Position numbers and translations under genes: made by a program
Assembly: GCF_037992945.1 (NCBI RefSeq)
Contig: NZ_CP150304.1
Location: 1,057,501 to 1,121,500, forward strand
Length of the DNA stretch: 64,000 nt
Source: Peribacillus sp. FSL E2-0218
Lineage (GTDB): Bacteria; Bacillota; Bacilli; Bacillales; DSM-1321
Direction of reading: 5' to 3'
Part shown: positions 34,891-43,860 of the stretch, piece after piece
Position numbering within the stretch: position 1 is the stretch's first letter
Layout: each line of letters starts with the position of its first letter
The notes under the pieces: model-generated
What the model saw: only the letters and a program-made list of their open reading frames with translations
What the model was told of the DNA's origin: nothing
Databases searched by the model: none

Positions 34891-35418
34891 ATGAAGTTAG
34901 TAATTATTAATGGTTCACCACGTAAACAAGGACGTACAGGAATTGCATCACGTTACATATCCAAGAAATACGGAGCGGAACTTATTGACTTAAGCAATAG
35001 TGAGATCCCTTTGTATTCTGGTGAAGGTGAGCAATATCAATTGGAAGTGATTCAAGATCTTCGTAAAAGCATCGAGGAAGCGGATGGAGTGATCCTTACC
35101 ACTCCTGAATATCATGGTTCCATGAGTGGAGCTTTGAAGAACGCTTTGGATTTTTTAAGCAGTGAGCAATTTGCACATAAACCAGTGGCATTACTGGCGG
35201 TTTCCGGTGGAGGGAAAGGCGGGATTAACGCCTTGAATTCCGTGAGAACTGTGGGGCGCAGCCTCTATGCCAATGTAATCCCGAAACAATTGGTTCTTGA
35301 TCCACATTGCTTCGATTATGAAAAAGATGGTTTATTTGAAGAGTCAGCCGTACTGGTAGAAGGCTTACTTGAGGAACTTAAAATGTATGCAACTGCCTAT
35401 GCGACAATAAAAAAATAA
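34891..35418 (+). CDS. azr: NADPH-dependent FMN azobenzene reductase
   Basis: 175 residues, flavodoxin-like NADPH:FMN reductase. FMN phosphate loop NGSPRKQGRTG (about 6-16), TTPEYHGSMSGALKNALDFLS (about 70-90) and LLAVSGGGKGGINALNSVRT are family signatures. It matches B. subtilis YhdA/Azr in length and, as I remember it, closely in sequence; YhdB- and YhdC-like genes follow as in that genome. It reduces azo dyes and probably quinones in vivo. Strong ribosome site GGAGGGG. Confidence 0.9.
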   Translation: MKLVIINGSPRKQGRTGIASRYISKKYGAELIDLSNSEIPLYSGEGEQYQLEVIQDLRKSIEEADGVILTTPEYHGSMSGALKNALDFLSSEQFAHKPVALLAVSGGGKGGINALNSVRTVGRSLYANVIPKQLVLDPHCFDYEKDGLFEESAVLVEGLLEELKMYATAYATIKK

Positions 35419-35426
35419 TGAGATGA

Positions 35427-35462
35427 GGGTCAGGTATATGTATACCTGACCCTTCCTTGTTT
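35427..35462 (+). terminator. Terminator of azr
   Basis: 12-bp arms GGGTCAGGTATA / TATACCTGACCC at 35427-35452 followed by TTCCTTGTTTTT. Confidence 0.8.
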
Positions 35463-35547
35463 TTATGGGGTTCACCAGCCAAAGTTTATCCCTAAAAATC
35501 CATCTTCCTTGTATATATTTTCCCGTTTTGCAAAAACTATAGGTGAT

Positions 35548-35790
35548 TTAGCCTGGAAGTTCACTTAAATAAGCATTTGTTTTTTCTGCTGCATGATCCA
35601 AGTAACGAAGCAATGCATAAAGCTGAGATTGAACGATTTGATAATCATGCTCAAATCTGTAGGCGTGTAAAAAATGTTCGATTTTTTTCGAAAGAATATG
35701 GTCTTTCGTTCGAACCATCAATATTAACAAGCTGTCCCAATCAGAACGATGTGTGTGAAACAATGCCTGATCATAATCCGCGATCCTCAT
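35548..35790 (-). CDS. yhdB: YhdB-like small protein
   Basis: 80 residues, soluble, helical: RSDWDSLLILMVRTKDHILSKKIEHFLHAYRFEHDYQIVQSQL. It matches the B. subtilis YhdB family as I remember it, and position next to azr (yhdA) agrees. Function unknown. GGGGGAG six bases before ATG 35790 supports expression. Confidence 0.75.
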   Translation of the reverse strand: MRIADYDQALFHTHRSDWDSLLILMVRTKDHILSKKIEHFLHAYRFEHDYQIVQSQLYALLRYLDHAAEKTNAYLSELPG

Positions 35791-35927
35791 GTAGTTCTCC
35801 CCCTTATTAAGGAGCTATTTGTATTTTGTTCAGTTCCCGATTAACTTCTCCTAACAATAAGTGGCGATGTATTTGGACCGCTGTTGTTGCTTTTTACCTG
35901 AATAAAAACAAAGGTGAGTAGGTATCC

Positions 35928-36896
35928 ATGAGAAAAATAATGCTGATTGGAATAGTGTCCCTGCTTTTTCTTCCGAAAACGGCTCTTGCAGAAGCTGTAT
36001 ATTCCCCTGAACGTATGGAGATGGACCTGAAAGCAATCCAGGACCAATATAAATTGGATGTACAAATAATCGGCCAAACGGAAAAAGGGAAAAATATCAA
36101 GGCAGTCAAGTTAGGAAATGGAAAAAAATCCATTCTGCTTGTTGGATCGCATCATGGCCGCGAATGGCTAAGCTCGAAAATCCTAATTGCAATGCTTGAA
36201 AACTATGCAGCCGCCTATCGTGCAGGAAAGCCCATCGAGGGGTACCCTTCCGAATTATTGAATCAAGTCAGCATATGGTTTATCCCGATGCTGAATCCGG
36301 ATGGCGTCAGCATTCAACAAGGCGATTTATCAAGCTTGAATGTTCTTGAAAAAATATCCGTCTGGAAGATGAACAGGTATAGTACAAATTGGTCACGATG
36401 GAAGGCAAATGCCAAAGGAGTCGACTTGAATAGGCAGTATCCGGCTGGATGGAACGAAGTCATAAGCCATGAAACGAAACCAGCTTACCAATTTTTTAAA
36501 GGGGAACAGCCCCTTCAGGCAGCCGAGGTTAAGGCGCTTGTGAAATTCACTGAGGAAATGGACCCTCTTATCTCGGTGTCCTACCATACGTCAGGAAGGG
36601 AAATCTTTTGGCATTATCACAATAAACGCGAAAATATGGCGAGGGATTATGGGATTGCCAAAAAAACGGCGGAATTGACTGGGTATGAACTGAGCTTTCC
36701 CGAAAAAGAAGCGGTAGGCAGCGGTTTTACCGATTGGTTCATCACAAAATTCAATCGTCCCGGTATGACAATCGAGCTTAGTTATTTAGTGGAGGAAACC
36801 AATCCACCGGTAACTGTATTTCCCGAGGAATGGGAAAGGAATCGTTCCATTGGAATCATGCTTGTAAAAGAAGCGAGCCAGCTGCATAACAATTGA
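35928..36896 (+). CDS. Secreted M14-family zinc carboxypeptidase
   Basis: 322 residues with a signal peptide (about 1-21, cleavage after ALA). Zinc ligands in SHHGREW (His76, Glu79) and SVSYHTSG (His), substrate-binding WKANAKGVDLNRQYP, and catalytic Glu in GMTIELSY are all present. The architecture resembles gamma-D-glutamyl-diamino-acid endopeptidases that cut peptidoglycan stem peptides, so a cell-wall role is likely. It lies between yhdB- and yhdC-like genes, where B. subtilis has no such gene as far as I recall. Confidence 0.88.
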   Translation: MRKIMLIGIVSLLFLPKTALAEAVYSPERMEMDLKAIQDQYKLDVQIIGQTEKGKNIKAVKLGNGKKSILLVGSHHGREWLSSKILIAMLENYAAAYRAGKPIEGYPSELLNQVSIWFIPMLNPDGVSIQQGDLSSLNVLEKISVWKMNRYSTNWSRWKANAKGVDLNRQYPAGWNEVISHETKPAYQFFKGEQPLQAAEVKALVKFTEEMDPLISVSYHTSGREIFWHYHNKRENMARDYGIAKKTAELTGYELSFPEKEAVGSGFTDWFITKFNRPGMTIELSYLVEETNPPVTVFPEEWERNRSIGIMLVKEASQLHNN

Positions 36897-36946
36897 ACAA
36901 TATTACATAATAATACGTAAGAGTAAGATACGAGGAGGGAAAAATT

Positions 36947-37270
36947 TTGAAGAAAGTCATCATGATATTTATCGGAGTTTTTTTGCTTTTCCACACAGGG
37001 GCGATTTCAGCAGCAGCTGCCGAAAAGCCCGATTATGAAAAATACGGTAAAATAGCGATTGCCGTTGTCCAGGCGGATTATTCCGAAAATGAGGTTACCG
37101 ATTATGAATATAAGGGCAGAAAAACAGTAGCGAAGAATTTTGTCGAAGACGATTTCAAATTTTTGGTAGGATCTAATGGAATGGAGTTCAATGTCATCGT
37201 GACCGTTCAACACGATTTGCGGAATAAAAAATTGCTTAGTTTAAAGGTCACGGAGCAAAAAGGAAAGTGA
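36947..37270 (+). CDS. yhdC: YhdC-like secreted protein (DUF3889)
   Basis: 107 residues with a signal peptide (about 1-24, AAA region). The mature part (YGKIAIAVVQADYSENEVTDYEYKGRKTVAKNFVEDDFKFLV) is the DUF3889/YqzG-YhdC domain. Function unknown. TTG start eight bases after GGAGGG. Position continues the yhd synteny. Confidence 0.8.
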   Translation: MKKVIMIFIGVFLLFHTGAISAAAAEKPDYEKYGKIAIAVVQADYSENEVTDYEYKGRKTVAKNFVEDDFKFLVGSNGMEFNVIVTVQHDLRNKKLLSLKVTEQKGK

Positions 37271-37307
37271 GTTCAGATTACGAACAAAAGGGGCAAGCGC
37301 TTTGCCG

Positions 37308-37339
37308 AACATCTTCGTCTGAGAAGATGTTTTTTTTCG
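37308..37339 (+). terminator. Terminator of the yhdC-like gene
   Basis: 9-bp stem AACATCTTC / GAAGATGTT, loop GTCTGA, then TTTTTT. Confidence 0.9.
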
Positions 37340-37492
37340 CTTCTTTTAGGAATGGGGGAAATGGTCAAACTTTAGATGATAGGATCGTCCATATTCCGCT
37401 TCCATGAACTTTTGATTGCTTTTATGAGCTGCATACCAGTATAGTTAGTATGGATTGAAACAATATAGCTTGATTTTAGGGGTATCAATATC

Positions 37493-38374
37493 ATGAGAAA
37501 GTTTAAAAAAGTTTATGTGGAAATTACTAATATATGTAACTTGAAGTGTAATTTTTGTCCTAGCTCCAGTTTGCAAAGGACCCTGAAGTTCATGGATCCA
37601 GAAGGTTTTAAGCATGTCATTGAGAAAATCAAACCACACACCGATCATATTTACTTCCATTTAATGGGGGAGCCATTTTTAAATAAAAATTTGGGTACAT
37701 TCCTCGATATCAGTGCTGAAAATGATTTGAAGGTGAACATTACAACGAATGGCACTTTGATTCAGAAGGTCAAGGAAAAGCTGCTTTCGAAAAAAGCCCT
37801 TCGTCAAATCAATATTTCACTTCATAGCTTTGAAGCGAATGATACAACAAATAGCCTTGACACATATGTCAGTAATATTGCCGACTTCATTAATGAAGCC
37901 AATGCGACAAGTGAAGTGATTTGTGCCATCCGTTTATGGAATATGGATACCGATGAGCTAAAAGCGAGTAATGGCCTGAACGACGATATACTTAGCATGT
38001 TGGAGGAGAAGCTCTCGTTGGATATACGTCTGAGCGAAGCACTTCAGCAAAAGAATAATATCAAGTTGAAGGATCGGGTTTATATAAATATGGCCGAAAA
38101 ATTTGAATGGCCGGAATTGGATCGTGACATAATTGACGAGAATATATTCTGCTATGCGTTAAGAGATCAATTGGGAATCTTGGTGGATGGCACGGTTGTA
38201 CCTTGTTGCTTGGATAGTGAAGGGAAAATCCCCCTTGGCAATATTTTTGAAACGTCACTTGAAGACATCCTGAATGGTGAACGTGCTAGAAATATGTATG
38301 ATGGCTTTTCCAGAAGATGCGCCGTTGAAGAACTGTGCAAACGGTGCGGCTATGCGAAGCGTCATAAAAAATAA
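37493..38374 (+). CDS. Radical SAM/SPASM domain enzyme
   Basis: 293 residues. The N-terminal radical SAM core has CNLKCNFC (Cys15, Cys19, Cys22 bind the SAM [4Fe-4S] cluster) and LMGEPFLN. The C-terminus has a SPASM-type cysteine set (VPCCLDSEGKIPLGNIFETSLEDIL, then CAVEELCKRCGY) for auxiliary clusters. SPASM enzymes mostly modify peptides or proteins. I looked both sides for a short precursor peptide, transporter or protease and found none, so the substrate is unknown. Ribosome site AGGGG is modest. Confidence 0.9.
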   Translation: MRKFKKVYVEITNICNLKCNFCPSSSLQRTLKFMDPEGFKHVIEKIKPHTDHIYFHLMGEPFLNKNLGTFLDISAENDLKVNITTNGTLIQKVKEKLLSKKALRQINISLHSFEANDTTNSLDTYVSNIADFINEANATSEVICAIRLWNMDTDELKASNGLNDDILSMLEEKLSLDIRLSEALQQKNNIKLKDRVYINMAEKFEWPELDRDIIDENIFCYALRDQLGILVDGTVVPCCLDSEGKIPLGNIFETSLEDILNGERARNMYDGFSRRCAVEELCKRCGYAKRHKK

Positions 38375-39334
38375 AGCAAAGTAACCCATGGAGCCGGCTT
38401 CGTGGGTCTTTTTAGAGAGCGGATCGTTATATTGTTAATCCTGGATATTGGTATGTCATCAGGCTCTTAAGGTTTAATGGAGCAGTTGCTAGACTCCTGC
38501 GGGAGCACCGGGAAACCCCACAGGCGTTCCCCCTCACGACCGCCCTCAGTAAAGCTGAGCATTGGAGGGTAAACCACCAAACCCATTACTTGGTGAATAG
38601 CAAATGTGCGAAAACAGCCTTTCCTGAAGATGCCATGTTAAAATAATCTCGATCGTTGAATGAAGGCATGACTTCAAATTTATCGTATTAAAAGTGTAAG
38701 ATTCATATCATGGTTTGAAAGGGATGTTTTACAGCAAAAGGTGGGGTCTGTCGCAAAACAGTAGCAGAATAGTGGTTAGTGCAATTCAATATATTGGCAG
38801 TCACTTCAGCCTAAAAGCTTTTGACGGAAATCGGCGTCCGCTTTTGTTATTCAATAGGGTTAATTGGAGTTGCGGAACTTTAAAACCTTATCCATAATTA
38901 GTTATTATATAAGAACAGCAAACTTGAAGCCGCCAATCAGCCCAACTTCATGGCTCAAGAGATGGGGCGGGATATACGCGGCATGGAATAGACAATACAG
39001 AAACTATTCGATGATGATTTCTCCAAAGGGGTCGATAAGTTTGCCATAGCTGATAATCATTTGATTTCTGCACATTGTTCATCATATCGGCAGCATATTG
39101 GTTAACTTTTATGCGCAGGCTTGTTCGGGAGGATTTCCATTTGTATGGACCTGATACGGAGCTCTTTCGTTCCAACGATTGCCGACCTCACCAACGATTC
39201 GGCGACTGGTTCATTTTTCTGTATTGAATAGTTTGGCAGCTGGTGTATCGATTAAAGCTGAGCAACAGTTATGATGCGTTCAACCAAGATGACAATTTCT
39301 TTTAAAGTTCCAAACCGATGAGGGAGAGAATGAT
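38375..39334. other. Gene-free stretch with decayed DNA and an inverted repeat-module relic
   Basis: At 38490-38570 AGACTCCTGCGGGAGCACCG and following bases match the reverse of the GC-rich IS module. From about 38930 to 39110 one frame reads EMGRDIRGME, stop, TIQKLFDDDFSKGVDKFAIA, suggesting an eroded gene I cannot name. No intact frame with a ribosome site was found. Confidence 0.4.
38490..38570 (-). repeat. Inverted relic of the GC-rich IS/Bacillaceae repeat module
   Basis: Reverse complement of the module at about 7650-7735 in the IS: GACTCCTGCGGGA, then ACCCCACAGGCG and CGACCGCCC. No hairpin end or transposase is attached. Confidence 0.55.
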
Positions 39335-40480
39335 ATGGATATTAAACAAACGATAGAAACATTAAGGCCGCGCATCTTCGGGATATTCGACCATCTGCAT
39401 GCCCATCCTGAAACGAGTTGGAATGAAGTGAATACGACAGCCTTCATTTCCCATATTTTAAGAGAAAACCACTGTACGGTACAAACCTTCGAAAGCTGTA
39501 CAGGAGTGGTCGGGGAAATCGGTGCCGGTGCTTTCACGGTTGGGTTGCGCTCGGATATCGATGCACTTTGGCAGGAGGTGGGTGGAGCATTTCAGGCTAA
39601 TCATTCTTGTGGGCATGATGGGCATATGACCTTGCTGCTAGGGGTGTTCCTCGTGTTGAACGAGATGAACTATAGGCCGGCAGGTAAACTGAGATTGATT
39701 TTTCAGCCCGCTGAGGAAAAAGGGACAGGTGCCTTGAAGATGATTGAAGAGAATGTATTGGATGATGTCGATTTCCTTTATGGGGTGCATTTAAGGCCGG
39801 TGGAGGAAGTGAAGGACGGGCAGGCGTCGCCAGCCATTGTTCATGGTGCCGCCCAGTTCATGAAAGGCGAAATAATCGGGACGGATGCTCATGGGGCAAG
39901 ACCGCACCAAGGCCAAAATGCGATTGAAATTGGAGCATCATTCGTCACATTGTTAAACGGCATCCACCTCAACCCATCCATTCCATATTCAGTGAAAATG
40001 ACGCAGTTCGCTGCTGGCGGTGAAAGCTCCAATATCATTCCTGGAAAAGCCAGTTTCTCATTGGATTTACGGGCTCAAGATAATGAAATGATGAAGCTTC
40101 TCACCAAAAAAGTGGGGAAAGTTGCAGAGTCTCTGGCGATTGCTAACGATGTTGACATAAAACTTCAGCCGGTATCTAATGTAGCTGCGGCAATCGTGAA
40201 CGAACAAGCACAGGAAATAATGGCTGAAGCTATAGCTGATACACTCGGGAAAGAAAATCTGGTGGCACCAGTCGTAACGACCGGAGGGGAGGATTTCCAT
40301 TTTTACACGCTTAAAAAGCCAGAAATCAAAGCGACAATGCTTGGGTTGGGGTGTGATTTGGCACCTGGGCTCCATCATCCTTATATGACCTTCAACAAAA
40401 ATGCTTTGCTTTCTGGAATTGAAATCCTGACGAAAGCCATCATTCTTACTTTTGAGAAGTATGGGAAGCCTGAGCTTTGA
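39335..40480 (+). CDS. M20-family amidohydrolase (AmhX-like)
   Basis: 381 residues. Metal-binding motifs of M20/IAA-amino-acid hydrolase-like peptidases: LRSDIDALWQ, NHSCGHDGHMTLLLG, FQPAEEKGTGALKM (catalytic Glu-Glu), GVHLRPVEE and a late His in LHHPYM; dimerisation domain about 180-290. Family members cleave N-acyl or N-amidino amino acids. Length and the opening DHLHAHPETSWNE fit B. subtilis AmhX best. Ribosome site GGGAGAG. Confidence 0.85.
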   Translation: MDIKQTIETLRPRIFGIFDHLHAHPETSWNEVNTTAFISHILRENHCTVQTFESCTGVVGEIGAGAFTVGLRSDIDALWQEVGGAFQANHSCGHDGHMTLLLGVFLVLNEMNYRPAGKLRLIFQPAEEKGTGALKMIEENVLDDVDFLYGVHLRPVEEVKDGQASPAIVHGAAQFMKGEIIGTDAHGARPHQGQNAIEIGASFVTLLNGIHLNPSIPYSVKMTQFAAGGESSNIIPGKASFSLDLRAQDNEMMKLLTKKVGKVAESLAIANDVDIKLQPVSNVAAAIVNEQAQEIMAEAIADTLGKENLVAPVVTTGGEDFHFYTLKKPEIKATMLGLGCDLAPGLHHPYMTFNKNALLSGIEILTKAIILTFEKYGKPEL

Positions 40481-40606
40481 ATGTCAGGTGATTTAATCTT
40501 TAAATCCCAATCATCAATAGCAGATCATGAGGAGATGCAGATGGTTGAAGTCCTTGTATCGGGCATGGATTTGCATTCCTTCGCATCAAACCCTTACCGC
40601 GGTTAA

Positions 40607-41146
40607 AATGGCGGATTTGTAGTGGGCCGGGTCATCGATAAGATGATGACATTTTCTTGTTTCATGCTCCCTGGCTCCGGTGCGATTTTCGAAGACAACC
40701 CGGCTTTCCAGGTATAGCCTGAGTTTTTCGTCATGACCGTCCTTACGATTGTAACAATGTTATCCATCATTAGTGCCGTCACACCGCTATTGTTCATCAT
40801 CATGTTAATTCATTCATGTTATCATTTTTTACGGATAATTCCATATTTATTGAAATCTTATCTTCTTCGAGTAAAGGAAAGACTGTAACCAGAAATTGGC
40901 TAAAGGTTCATGGCTATATGCTACATATCATATTATGGCTGGAATGGCCATGCTGGCCGTAAAGGGAGCGACCTTCAGGATAGGAAAGAAGCCGGTATTG
41001 GAGGTGTTTTGGGAAATATCGGATTGGGCACCCCGTTTTATATCTCTGTGATCATCGCTAGTCTTGTAGGAACGGTTTATCCAATTACAGGATTTTTAGG
41101 TTTTGTAATTATGGCTGGACTAATCATCCCTTGGCACCTTTTCTAA
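40607..41146 (+). pseudogene. Ruined YkvI-family membrane transporter gene
   Basis: In one frame from 40607: GGFVVGRVIDKMMTF, GSGAIFEDN, a stop, then FFVMTVLTIVTMLSIISAVT and PLLFIIML, the order of helices in YkvI-type proteins. After a gap and stops, 40910-41146 encodes ISYYGW, DRKEAGIGGVLGNIGLGT and further membrane segments up to the natural end. The N-terminal part and the middle are deleted or shifted. The parent would be a ~330-residue amino-acid-type permease homologue. Confidence 0.7.
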
Positions 41147-41221
41147 AAAGCCGGTGATTAGGGGATTCCCAAAATAGTGAAATACGGTCTGAAGGATATC
41201 ATTGCAGCGGTGCAGGGCTGG

Positions 41222-41250
41222 CATCTTCATCAAAGTGAAGATGTTTTTTT
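41222..41250 (+). terminator. Terminator before spoVR
   Basis: 8-bp stem CATCTTCA / TGAAGATG, loop TCAAAG, followed by TTTTTTT. It would have served the ruined transporter gene. Confidence 0.85.
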
Positions 41251-41340
41251 CGTTATCGGTGACCTTTACACATGATCACGGCATTTTTCCTCCTTTTTTT
41301 CATACATTAGTGTAAAGGCGGAAGACAAGGGGGATATCGG

Positions 41341-42756
41341 ATGAATGGAGCGGAGCAAAAGGCTCTGGAATATGCCATTAGTGAGATAACAGAAATAGCA
41401 ACTGGATTCGGATTGGATTTCTACCCGATGCGTTATGAGATTTGTCCTTCGGAAATCATTTATACATTTGGTGCCTATGGGATGCCGACCCGTTTTTCTC
41501 ACTGGAGCTTTGGAAAACAATTTCATAAGATGAAACTGCAGTATGATTTTGGGTTAAGCAAAATCTATGAACTTGTCATTAACTCTGATCCTTGTTACGC
41601 TTTCCTGCTGGACTCCAATTCACTTGTACAGAATAAATTGATTGTTGCCCACGTATTGGCGCATTGTGATTTCTTTAAGAATAATATTCGCTTCAATAAT
41701 ACGAAGAGGGATATGGTCGAAAGCATGTCAGCGACCGCAGAAAGAATTCGGGATTATGAAATCCTGCATGGCAAAAAGGAAGTGGAGACGTTCCTTGATG
41801 CACTCTTAGCCATCGAAGAGCACATCGACCCTTCGCTGATGAGACCTAAGCTAGCCTGGTCGATGGAAGACGAGGAAGAGGAAGAAGAGATAAAACCGGC
41901 AGCGACTCAATACGATGATTTATGGAACCTGGATAGCAAGGATAAACCGAAGAAATCGAGCATTAAAAAAAGAAAAAAATTCCCGCCGCGGCCTGAAAAG
42001 GATATTATGCTTTTCATTGAACAGTACAGCAGGGATCTAGCCGATTGGCAACGGGATATCATGACGATGATGCGGGAAGAGATGCTGTATTTCTGGCCTC
42101 AGCTCGAAACGAAAATCATGAACGAGGGCTGGGCCTCCTATTGGCATCAGCGCATCATCCGCGAATTGGATCTATCCTCAGGGGAAGCGATCGAGTTCGC
42201 CAAATTGAATGCAGGCGTCGTTCAGCCATCACGCACCAGCATCAACCCTTATTACCTTGGATTGAAAGTGCTTGAGGATATCGAGGAACGCTATGATAAT
42301 CCAACCGAAGAAATGATCAGGCTGGGCGTCAAGCCTGGATCTGGCCGGGAAAAGATGTTCGAGGTCAGGGAGATCGAATCCGATATTTCCTTTCTCCGGA
42401 ATTATTTGACGAAGGACCTGGTCATGCGGGAGGATATGTATCTATTCCAAAAGCAGGGCAAAGATTATAAAATCGTCGATAAGGCATGGGAACAGGTCCG
42501 CGATCAGCTCGTCAGCATGAGGGTGAACGGCGGATTCCCATATATCACCGTGAATGATGGCGACTACATGCGTAATGGTGAGCTATATTTAAAGCATTGG
42601 TTCGAAGGTATAGAGCTGGACCTGAAATACCTCGAGAAAGTCATGCCATATATCCATCAGCTCTGGGGACGCTCCGTGCATATGGAATCAGTGATGGAAG
42701 GAAAAGAGGTCCTGTTTTCCTATGATGGAAAAGGGATTCACCGAAAATATTTATAA
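41341..42756 (+). CDS. spoVR: SpoVR family protein
   Basis: 471 residues, full length for SpoVR, which is needed for normal spore cortex formation in B. subtilis. Family blocks: YPMRYEICPSEIIYTFGAYGMPTRFSHW, QNKLIVAHVLAHCDFFKNN, EGWASYWHQRI and LKHWFEGIELDLKYLEKVM. A highly acidic-basic linker (EDEEEEEE, then KKSSIKKRKKFPPRP, about 177-220) separates two parts. Start ATG 41341 has GGGGG upstream. Monocistronic, with a strong terminator. Confidence 0.95.
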   Translation: MNGAEQKALEYAISEITEIATGFGLDFYPMRYEICPSEIIYTFGAYGMPTRFSHWSFGKQFHKMKLQYDFGLSKIYELVINSDPCYAFLLDSNSLVQNKLIVAHVLAHCDFFKNNIRFNNTKRDMVESMSATAERIRDYEILHGKKEVETFLDALLAIEEHIDPSLMRPKLAWSMEDEEEEEEIKPAATQYDDLWNLDSKDKPKKSSIKKRKKFPPRPEKDIMLFIEQYSRDLADWQRDIMTMMREEMLYFWPQLETKIMNEGWASYWHQRIIRELDLSSGEAIEFAKLNAGVVQPSRTSINPYYLGLKVLEDIEERYDNPTEEMIRLGVKPGSGREKMFEVREIESDISFLRNYLTKDLVMREDMYLFQKQGKDYKIVDKAWEQVRDQLVSMRVNGGFPYITVNDGDYMRNGELYLKHWFEGIELDLKYLEKVMPYIHQLWGRSVHMESVMEGKEVLFSYDGKGIHRKYL

Positions 42757-42762
42757 TGCTGA

Positions 42763-42793
42763 AAAAAACTGCCGGTCATTCGGCAGTTTTTTT
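42763..42793 (+). terminator. Terminator of spoVR
   Basis: 12-bp stem AAAAAACTGCCG / CGGCAGTTTTTT, loop GTCATT, within A- and T-runs. Confidence 0.9.
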
Positions 42794-43132
42794 GCTTCAA
42801 GCTCCATTATAGTCAACTTGGGACATTTTGTTGGAATCAAGGTAATACGTTCTGTCAAGTTCACGTTCCCATACACTCACACAATAAATCCGTTGTTCCG
42901 TTTTTCAGGCAACAGCTGTATGCATATTGATACAATACGCATAACCGTTCATCTGGAAGCCCTACAGCCGGTGCCTGCGGCGATAACAGCTTGGCGATAG
43001 ATCGCATCTTGCACATCACATGCGCAACAAAGTATGCCAAAAATGCCAAAGCAAAAACCACACACTGACAAATCCAATTAAGTCAATGTGTGGTGTCTTC
43101 GTGTGTATAAAGTCGATGACATCGAGAATGGA
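42794..43132. other. Intergenic region with Rrf2-gene terminator
   Basis: No gene found. At 43057-43094 a stem ACCACACA-TGAC / GTCA-TGTGTGGT with one C/A mismatch and, read leftward, a following TTTTT forms the likely terminator of the leftward Rrf2 gene. Confidence 0.5.
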
Positions 43133-43642
43133 TCATTTGCCCTTAGTGAAATACTCTTTCGTAAAAGAACGAACTTCCTTCGGTAAAAGAACATCCAGTT
43201 CAGCCTGAAGCTGAGCAAGTGTCTTCTGACGGAGAAAAGCACGCATTTGCTCTTCCGCTTGTAGCATGGTCAAATTAATGGGACAAGAAAGATTTCCCGA
43301 AGGGCAAGAAGAACAGATGGATTCCTCTTTATCCTTGTATGGCAGACCACCCTGTAAAATGTTTTTACATTGAAAAATTGGTTTTACCCCTTCAACCGCT
43401 TCGACTACATTCCAAAAAGAAATTTCCTCAGCGGATCTTGCCAACTTATAACCACCTTTGACTCCAGGAACTGAACATACGATGCCTGCCTTAGACAATT
43501 TACCAAACACTTTTGAAAGGAACGTTTCCGAAAGCCCCTGAAATTCGGAGAGCTCTTTAATTCCAACACTCGTCTTCTCTGGTACATCAATTAAGTAAAC
43601 AAGACAGTGCAATGCATATTCGACTCCAACGCCATATGACAT
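43133..43642 (-). CDS. Rrf2-family transcriptional regulator
   Basis: 169 residues. N-terminal winged helix (VGIKELSEFQGLSETFLSKVFGKLSKAGIVCSVPGVKGGYKLAR, in segments about 24-68) with wing motif VKGGYKLA. Cysteines downstream (FQCKN, then CSSCPSGNLSCP) could hold an Fe-S cluster or act as redox switch. Divergent from an azoreductase gene; in other bacilli an Rrf2 protein (SaiR type) represses such a gene under normal conditions and releases it on thiol or electrophile stress. That role here is inference. Confidence 0.9.
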   Translation of the reverse strand: MSYGVGVEYALHCLVYLIDVPEKTSVGIKELSEFQGLSETFLSKVFGKLSKAGIVCSVPGVKGGYKLARSAEEISFWNVVEAVEGVKPIFQCKNILQGGLPYKDKEESICSSCPSGNLSCPINLTMLQAEEQMRAFLRQKTLAQLQAELDVLLPKEVRSFTKEYFTKGK

Positions 43643-43755
43643 AATAACTTCACCTACTTTTCGTTCATAAGATAATTAAATGTATATTAGAAGTAATAGA
43701 TAGTTTTGTCAATCATGCAAACCTTCGATCCATCATTCACTGGAGTTTTTTTTGT

Positions 43756-43784
43756 TTGACAAACAACATAATCAGAGGTATATT
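43756..43784 (+). promoter_or_regulatory. Sigma-A promoter of the azoreductase gene
   Basis: TTGACA (43756-43761), 17-bp spacer, TATATT (43779-43784), a near-consensus pair. Directly downstream GTTAATC and GATTAATC recur (43794-43817), good candidates for the Rrf2 operator. Confidence 0.72.
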
Positions 43785-43860
43785 ATTGATCGAGTTAATC
43801 GTCGATTGGATTAATCTTTAATTAAATCACCATTCTATATATCCGAAGGAGATCCCACCT

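Noticed and set aside
38715..39175. Several overlapping short open frames on both strands, considered as transposase fragments
   Set aside because: None matches a transposase motif I know; only the general look of decayed coding DNA remains.
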